Origin: Caulobacter rhizosphaerae
Lineage (GTDB): Bacteria; Pseudomonadota; Alphaproteobacteria; Caulobacterales; Caulobacteraceae
Length of the DNA: 64,000 nucleotides
NCBI RefSeq assembly: GCF_010977555.1
Contig: NZ_CP048815.1
Span: forward strand, 4,394,501 to 4,458,500
Direction of reading: 5' to 3'
In this document: one piece after another, positions 61,560-64,000 of the stretch
How positions within the stretch are numbered: the first letter of the stretch is position 1
Layout of the letters: every line of letters begins with the position of its first letter
Program-made: the position numbers and the translations under genes
Notes under the pieces: model-generated
Told to the model about the DNA's origin: nothing
Databases searched by the model: none
Seen by the model: only the letters and a program-made list of their open reading frames with translations

Positions 61560-62293
61560 TACTCGGTCTTGCCGCCGTCGCCGGGCTTCTGCTCGATCTG
61601 CAGCGTGGGCTGGGCGGGCGCCAGGCGGGCCAGGATGTCATCGGCGCTGGACTGGCCGGGCAGGATGCCGGCCAGGCGCAGCTTTTCGTCGAGATCGGCG
61701 CCGGTGCGGCGGTCTTCCAGCTCGCCGGCCGCCTTGATCCGCTCGCCGCGGATCATCTGGCGTTCCTTGATGCGGGCCAAGCTGTCGGCGGCCGAGCCCA
61801 GCGAGGCGCCCGCGCCGGCCCCGCGGGCCGAGACGGCGGCCTGGGCCTTCTGGACGCTTTCGTTGACCTTCACGACCTCGACCTCGCGACGCAGGGTCTC
61901 GATGCGGCGGTCGGTGGCGGTGATGGCGGTGTGCAGTTGGTCCTCGGCGGCGCGCATGTCGCCGATCTGCGGCTCCTTCAGCGCGATGTCCTGCTCGAGG
62001 TCGGCGATGCGCTGGGCCACCTGGCGGGCCAGGTCCATGTCGCCCTTCTGGACGGCGGCGCGGGCCGAGGCCTCGTACTTGGTGACCTGATCGCGGAAGC
62101 CGGCGACTTCCTTCTCCAGGATGCGGCGGCGGGCGACGAGCGTGGCCATGTCGTCGCGGGCCTTGCCCTGGGCGGTGTCGGCGTCGCGGATCTCCTGGTC
62201 GAGGATGCGCAGGGCGTTGGCGTCGACGACGGCCGCGGTGGCCTCGTGCGCGCCGGCGCGACCCAGGGTGAACAGCTTGTTCCAGATGGACAT
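61559..62293 (-). CDS. PspA/IM30-family protein (YjfJ-like)
   Basis: A 244-residue coiled-coil protein. It begins with the membrane-binding helix SIWNKLFTLGRAGAHEATAAVVD, then the long hairpin of helices (RILEKEVAGFRDQVTKYEAS, ALKEPQIGDMRAAEDQLHTA) and a flexible tail. PspA proteins form ESCRT-III-like assemblies on stressed membranes. The ATG at 62293 is chosen because it opens the amphipathic helix; the frame is open to 62365. It is in one operon with the ligase gene (overlap) and, after 171 bases with a repeat, the DUF2170 gene. Confidence 0.88.
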   Translation of the reverse strand: MSIWNKLFTLGRAGAHEATAAVVDANALRILDQEIRDADTAQGKARDDMATLVARRRILEKEVAGFRDQVTKYEASARAAVQKGDMDLARQVAQRIADLEQDIALKEPQIGDMRAAEDQLHTAITATDRRIETLRREVEVVKVNESVQKAQAAVSARGAGAGASLGSAADSLARIKERQMIRGERIKAAGELEDRRTGADLDEKLRLAGILPGQSSADDILARLAPAQPTLQIEQKPGDGGKTE

Positions 62294-62354
62294 GTGGGGT
62301 CTCCGAAGGTCTTTGTTGGAGAATATACTGTTGGCGACGGCGGGTCCGCCCTCG

Positions 62355-62430
62355 TCCTTCGACAAGCTCAGGATGAGGGCTAATTCAGGGGCGTCCGAGT
62401 AGAATTCCTCATCCTGAGCCTGTCGAAGGA
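62355..62430. repeat. Intergenic inverted repeat of the 'TCCTTCGACA...CTCAGGATGAG' class
   Basis: TCCTTCGACAAGCTCAGGATGAG (62355-62377, given here as positions with core TCGACA-GCTCAGG) pairs with 62408-62430 ending CTGTCGAAGGA, one mismatch, with a 30-base centre. The class is found in intergenic spaces of many proteobacteria. It lies between the DUF2170 gene and the PspA-like gene, both on minus, and may weaken or modulate read-through between them. Confidence 0.8.
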
Positions 62431-62464
62431 GAAGGAATTCGGTCCCGCCGCGCCTTCGATCGAT

Positions 62465-62893
62465 CTAAGCGGCGGGGGTGAAGGACGAGCGCAGGTCGGA
62501 CGCGGCCTCAATGGCGTTCTCCGCCAGGACCCGCAGCTCGACCAGGATGTCGTCCAGCGACGAGCTGGGCGACAGCTCGCCGAACAGCTCGTAATAGTCG
62601 CGGCCGTTGACCGCGCTGATGCCGAAGTTCGACAGCGGCACCAGCTTCTGCGCCTTGAGCAGGAACTCGTTGAAGGCGTGACGGTCCTTCTGCTCGTCGA
62701 CCGGCCACAGCAGCACCGAGGCGGCGATCTGCTGGTCGCTGACGCTGACGAAGATCTCCAGGTCGCCGTGATCGTGCATGGTCACCAGCAGGATCGGGTC
62801 GGCGCCCTCGACCACGCGGGCCGTCATGGCGTCGCTGAAGCCGTCGGAAAGCGCCGTCTTCAGCGAGCGAACAGTCCAGGCGGGGGTCGTCAT
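62465..62893 (-). CDS. DUF2170-family protein (YjfI-like)
   Basis: A 142-residue cytosolic protein. EILVTMHDHGDLEIFVSVSDQQIAASVLLWPVDEQKDR-type strands near residues 33-70 and HAFNEFLLKAQKLVPLSNFGIS next to NGRDYYELFGELS match the DUF2170 family, whose E. coli member YjfI is encoded right before yjfJ (pspA-like). Function is unknown. Here it is upstream of the PspA-like gene on the same strand and divergent from the DUF2491 gene. Confidence 0.83.
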   Translation of the reverse strand: MTTPAWTVRSLKTALSDGFSDAMTARVVEGADPILLVTMHDHGDLEIFVSVSDQQIAASVLLWPVDEQKDRHAFNEFLLKAQKLVPLSNFGISAVNGRDYYELFGELSPSSSLDDILVELRVLAENAIEAASDLRSSFTPAA

Positions 62894-63074
62894 CGAGCGG
62901 TGTCTCCTTCGGCCAAGCCTCTATCGAGGCTGTTTCATACTAGATGGGCGAACGAACGCCAGTCGTCGAGAGCGCAACCTTACGTGCGCCCATGACAAGT
63001 TGGTAATCCCCTTCCCCCTTTTGTGAGCGGGAATGACGTCGTACATGTGACGCGAGTTTCGCAGCGGGTCGTTC

Positions 63075-63728
63075 ATGTTCAGCAAGCTCTTCGGCCGCAA
63101 GGACGCCGCGCCCGCCTCGGCCCTGCCGGCGATTCGCAACGTCACCCTGGGCCGCACGGTCTGGTTGGACACCCTGGCCTGGCGAAGGCTGGGCGACGAC
63201 CTGAAGTTCGCGCTCGACACCGACACGCTGGAAATCACCGCCCAGGGCCTGGTCGAGCTGCGCGAGGGCGGCTTCGTCCACAGGTTCTATACCGACGACA
63301 ACATCATGTTTCAGGCCGTGTCCGACGACCGCGACGGCCAGCGCGTCACCGACGTCACGCTCTTCATTCCGTGGGACAGCGCCTATCCGGGCGGCCGGGC
63401 CGACGAGGAGGCCTGGGCCAAGCGGCTGCGGGCGCGCACCTTCACCGGTCCGGGCCTGCCGGAATACCGGCGCGACTGGTTCGGCGACGAGGCTGAAAGC
63501 CAGGAGCCGGTCAGCTTCTGGGAAGATGTCCACGACGACCGCGACGGGATCCCGGATCGGCGGATCTTCCAGACCTGCATGCTGTTCTCCCGCGATCTGC
63601 CGGGCGATGGCCGCGAGCTGCTGCTGGCCATCCAGCAGGAAAACGAGAACGAGGACACGCGCCAGCGCGAGATGTCGTTCGAAATCATGGTCGGCGTGGC
63701 CTTGAGCGTCGGCGAATTCCGGGCCTAA
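63075..63728 (+). CDS. DUF2491-family protein (YjfK-like)
   Basis: A 217-residue cytosolic protein. It has LGRTVWLDTLAWRRLGDDLKFALDTDTLEITAQGLVEL near residues 24-61 (key parts RTVWLDTLAW and LEITAQGLVEL), RFYTDDNIMFQAVSDD and LFIPWDSAYPGG, ending with LLAIQQENENEDTRQREMSFEIMVGV. This fits the DUF2491 family, whose E. coli member YjfK sits in the yjfIJKLMC cluster. Function unknown. It is divergent from the DUF2170 gene and 80 bases before the DUF350 gene. Confidence 0.83.
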   Translation: MFSKLFGRKDAAPASALPAIRNVTLGRTVWLDTLAWRRLGDDLKFALDTDTLEITAQGLVELREGGFVHRFYTDDNIMFQAVSDDRDGQRVTDVTLFIPWDSAYPGGRADEEAWAKRLRARTFTGPGLPEYRRDWFGDEAESQEPVSFWEDVHDDRDGIPDRRIFQTCMLFSRDLPGDGRELLLAIQQENENEDTRQREMSFEIMVGVALSVGEFRA

Positions 63729-63808
63729 GGGGCAAGTTTCATTTTAACGCATTTTCTTCACGCGAACCGGAAACCACTTCGCTCGAAAATGCTTTTTGGG
63801 GGAAAGAC

Positions 63809-64000
63809 ATGAGTGATCTGCATGGATTTGGCGGCAACGCCCTGGCGTTCCTGGTGGCCTTCGTGGTCGCCGGCCTGTTCACCGTCGTCTTCAAGCTGAT
63901 CTACCAGTGGGTGACGCCCTATAACGAGGCCAAGCTGATCCGCGAGGGCAACGTCGCCGCGGCCCTGGCCCTGGGCGGGGCGCTGGTCGGTTACGTGCTG
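63809..64000 (+). CDS. DUF350-family membrane protein (YjfL-like, partial)
   Basis: The frame opens at ATG 63809, with a strong GGGGGAAAG ribosome site just before it, and runs 64 codons off the window edge. The visible part has the first membrane helix (LAFLVAFVVAGLFTVVFKLIYQ, about residues 11-32), the loop VTPYNEAKLIREGNVAAALA and the start of the second (LGGALVGYVL). The 'YNE..LI..GN.AAALALGG' motif is the DUF350 (YjfL) signature; most members are 130-140 residues. It continues the yjf-like cluster and is expected to be followed by further yjf genes. Confidence 0.85.
   Translation, partial: MSDLHGFGGNALAFLVAFVVAGLFTVVFKLIYQWVTPYNEAKLIREGNVAAALALGGALVGYVL

Overview
The window is high-GC alphaproteobacterial DNA and almost certainly comes from a Caulobacter species or a very close relative. 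The evidence is a full-length PodJ-type polarity protein (10079-13099), a fliL-fliM operon that includes a PflI-like flagellar positioning gene, a sigma-54 promoter in front of flgF, GANTC (CcrM-type) sites upstream of podJ, and a complete Entner-Doudoroff gene set (zwf, pgl, edd, glk) next to a LacI-type regulator. Most of it reads as ordinary chromosome. The one clearly accessory stretch is about 57.3-60.4 kb.

Layout. 0-9.4 kb: the end of a probable effector-binding protein, a sugar O-acetyltransferase, a small HTH protein, a DinG/XPD-like helicase, a Sel1-repeat protein, and an Lhr-type helicase paired with the PdeM phosphoesterase. 9.4-15.2 kb: a DUF3429 membrane protein, podJ and an MprF-like protein. 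15.3-20 kb: two acyl-CoA dehydrogenases flanking a DsbA-fold isomerase, a PPOX-fold stress protein and a Crp/Fnr regulator. 20-27.9 kb: pyruvate kinase, a LacI regulator and glk-edd-pgl-zwf. 28.2-37.5 kb: two divergent flagellar operons, fliL-fliM-pflI-motE-like-TPR on minus and flgF-flgG-flgA-flgH on plus. 37.6-49 kb: mannonate dehydratase with a divergent FadR-type regulator, thioredoxin 2, a PQQ-type sugar dehydrogenase lipoprotein, a dicarboxylate symporter, stress membrane proteins, CinA, hemerythrin, a GluP-type sugar symporter and an FAD oxidoreductase. 49-57.3 kb: an isoquinoline-oxidoreductase-like molybdenum enzyme, a DUF47-Pit-Nudix operon, an endonuclease III family protein, DUF72, a D-Ala-D-Ala dipeptidase and a flavin reductase. 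57.3-60.4 kb: palindromic repeats, an IS110 element, a long inverted repeat and an AT-richer gene with a HEPN-like RNase motif. 60.4-64 kb: a cluster equivalent to E. coli yjfC/J/I/K/L (glutathionylspermidine-synthase-like, PspA, DUF2170, DUF2491, DUF350).

How the parts connect. A 14-base palindrome TGACAACGTTGTCA, or a one-base variant, occurs upstream of zwf, the LacI gene, pyk and the GluP-type symporter 20 kb away. This suggests one sugar regulon covering uptake, the Entner-Doudoroff pathway and pyruvate kinase. The two flagellar operons share a 224-base divergent control region with a textbook sigma-54 promoter on the flgF side.

Best candidates for something less described: the non-coding end of the IS110 element, with a perfect 12-bp hairpin in the place where a bridge/seek RNA would be expected; the orphan HEPN-like gene beside it; an in-frame palindromic repeat inside the Lhr helicase gene; the split catalytic motifs of the paired acyl-CoA dehydrogenases; the 960-residue periplasmic TPR protein in the fliLM operon; and the yjf-like envelope-stress cluster. 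All calls come from reading the sequence, and no database search was run.
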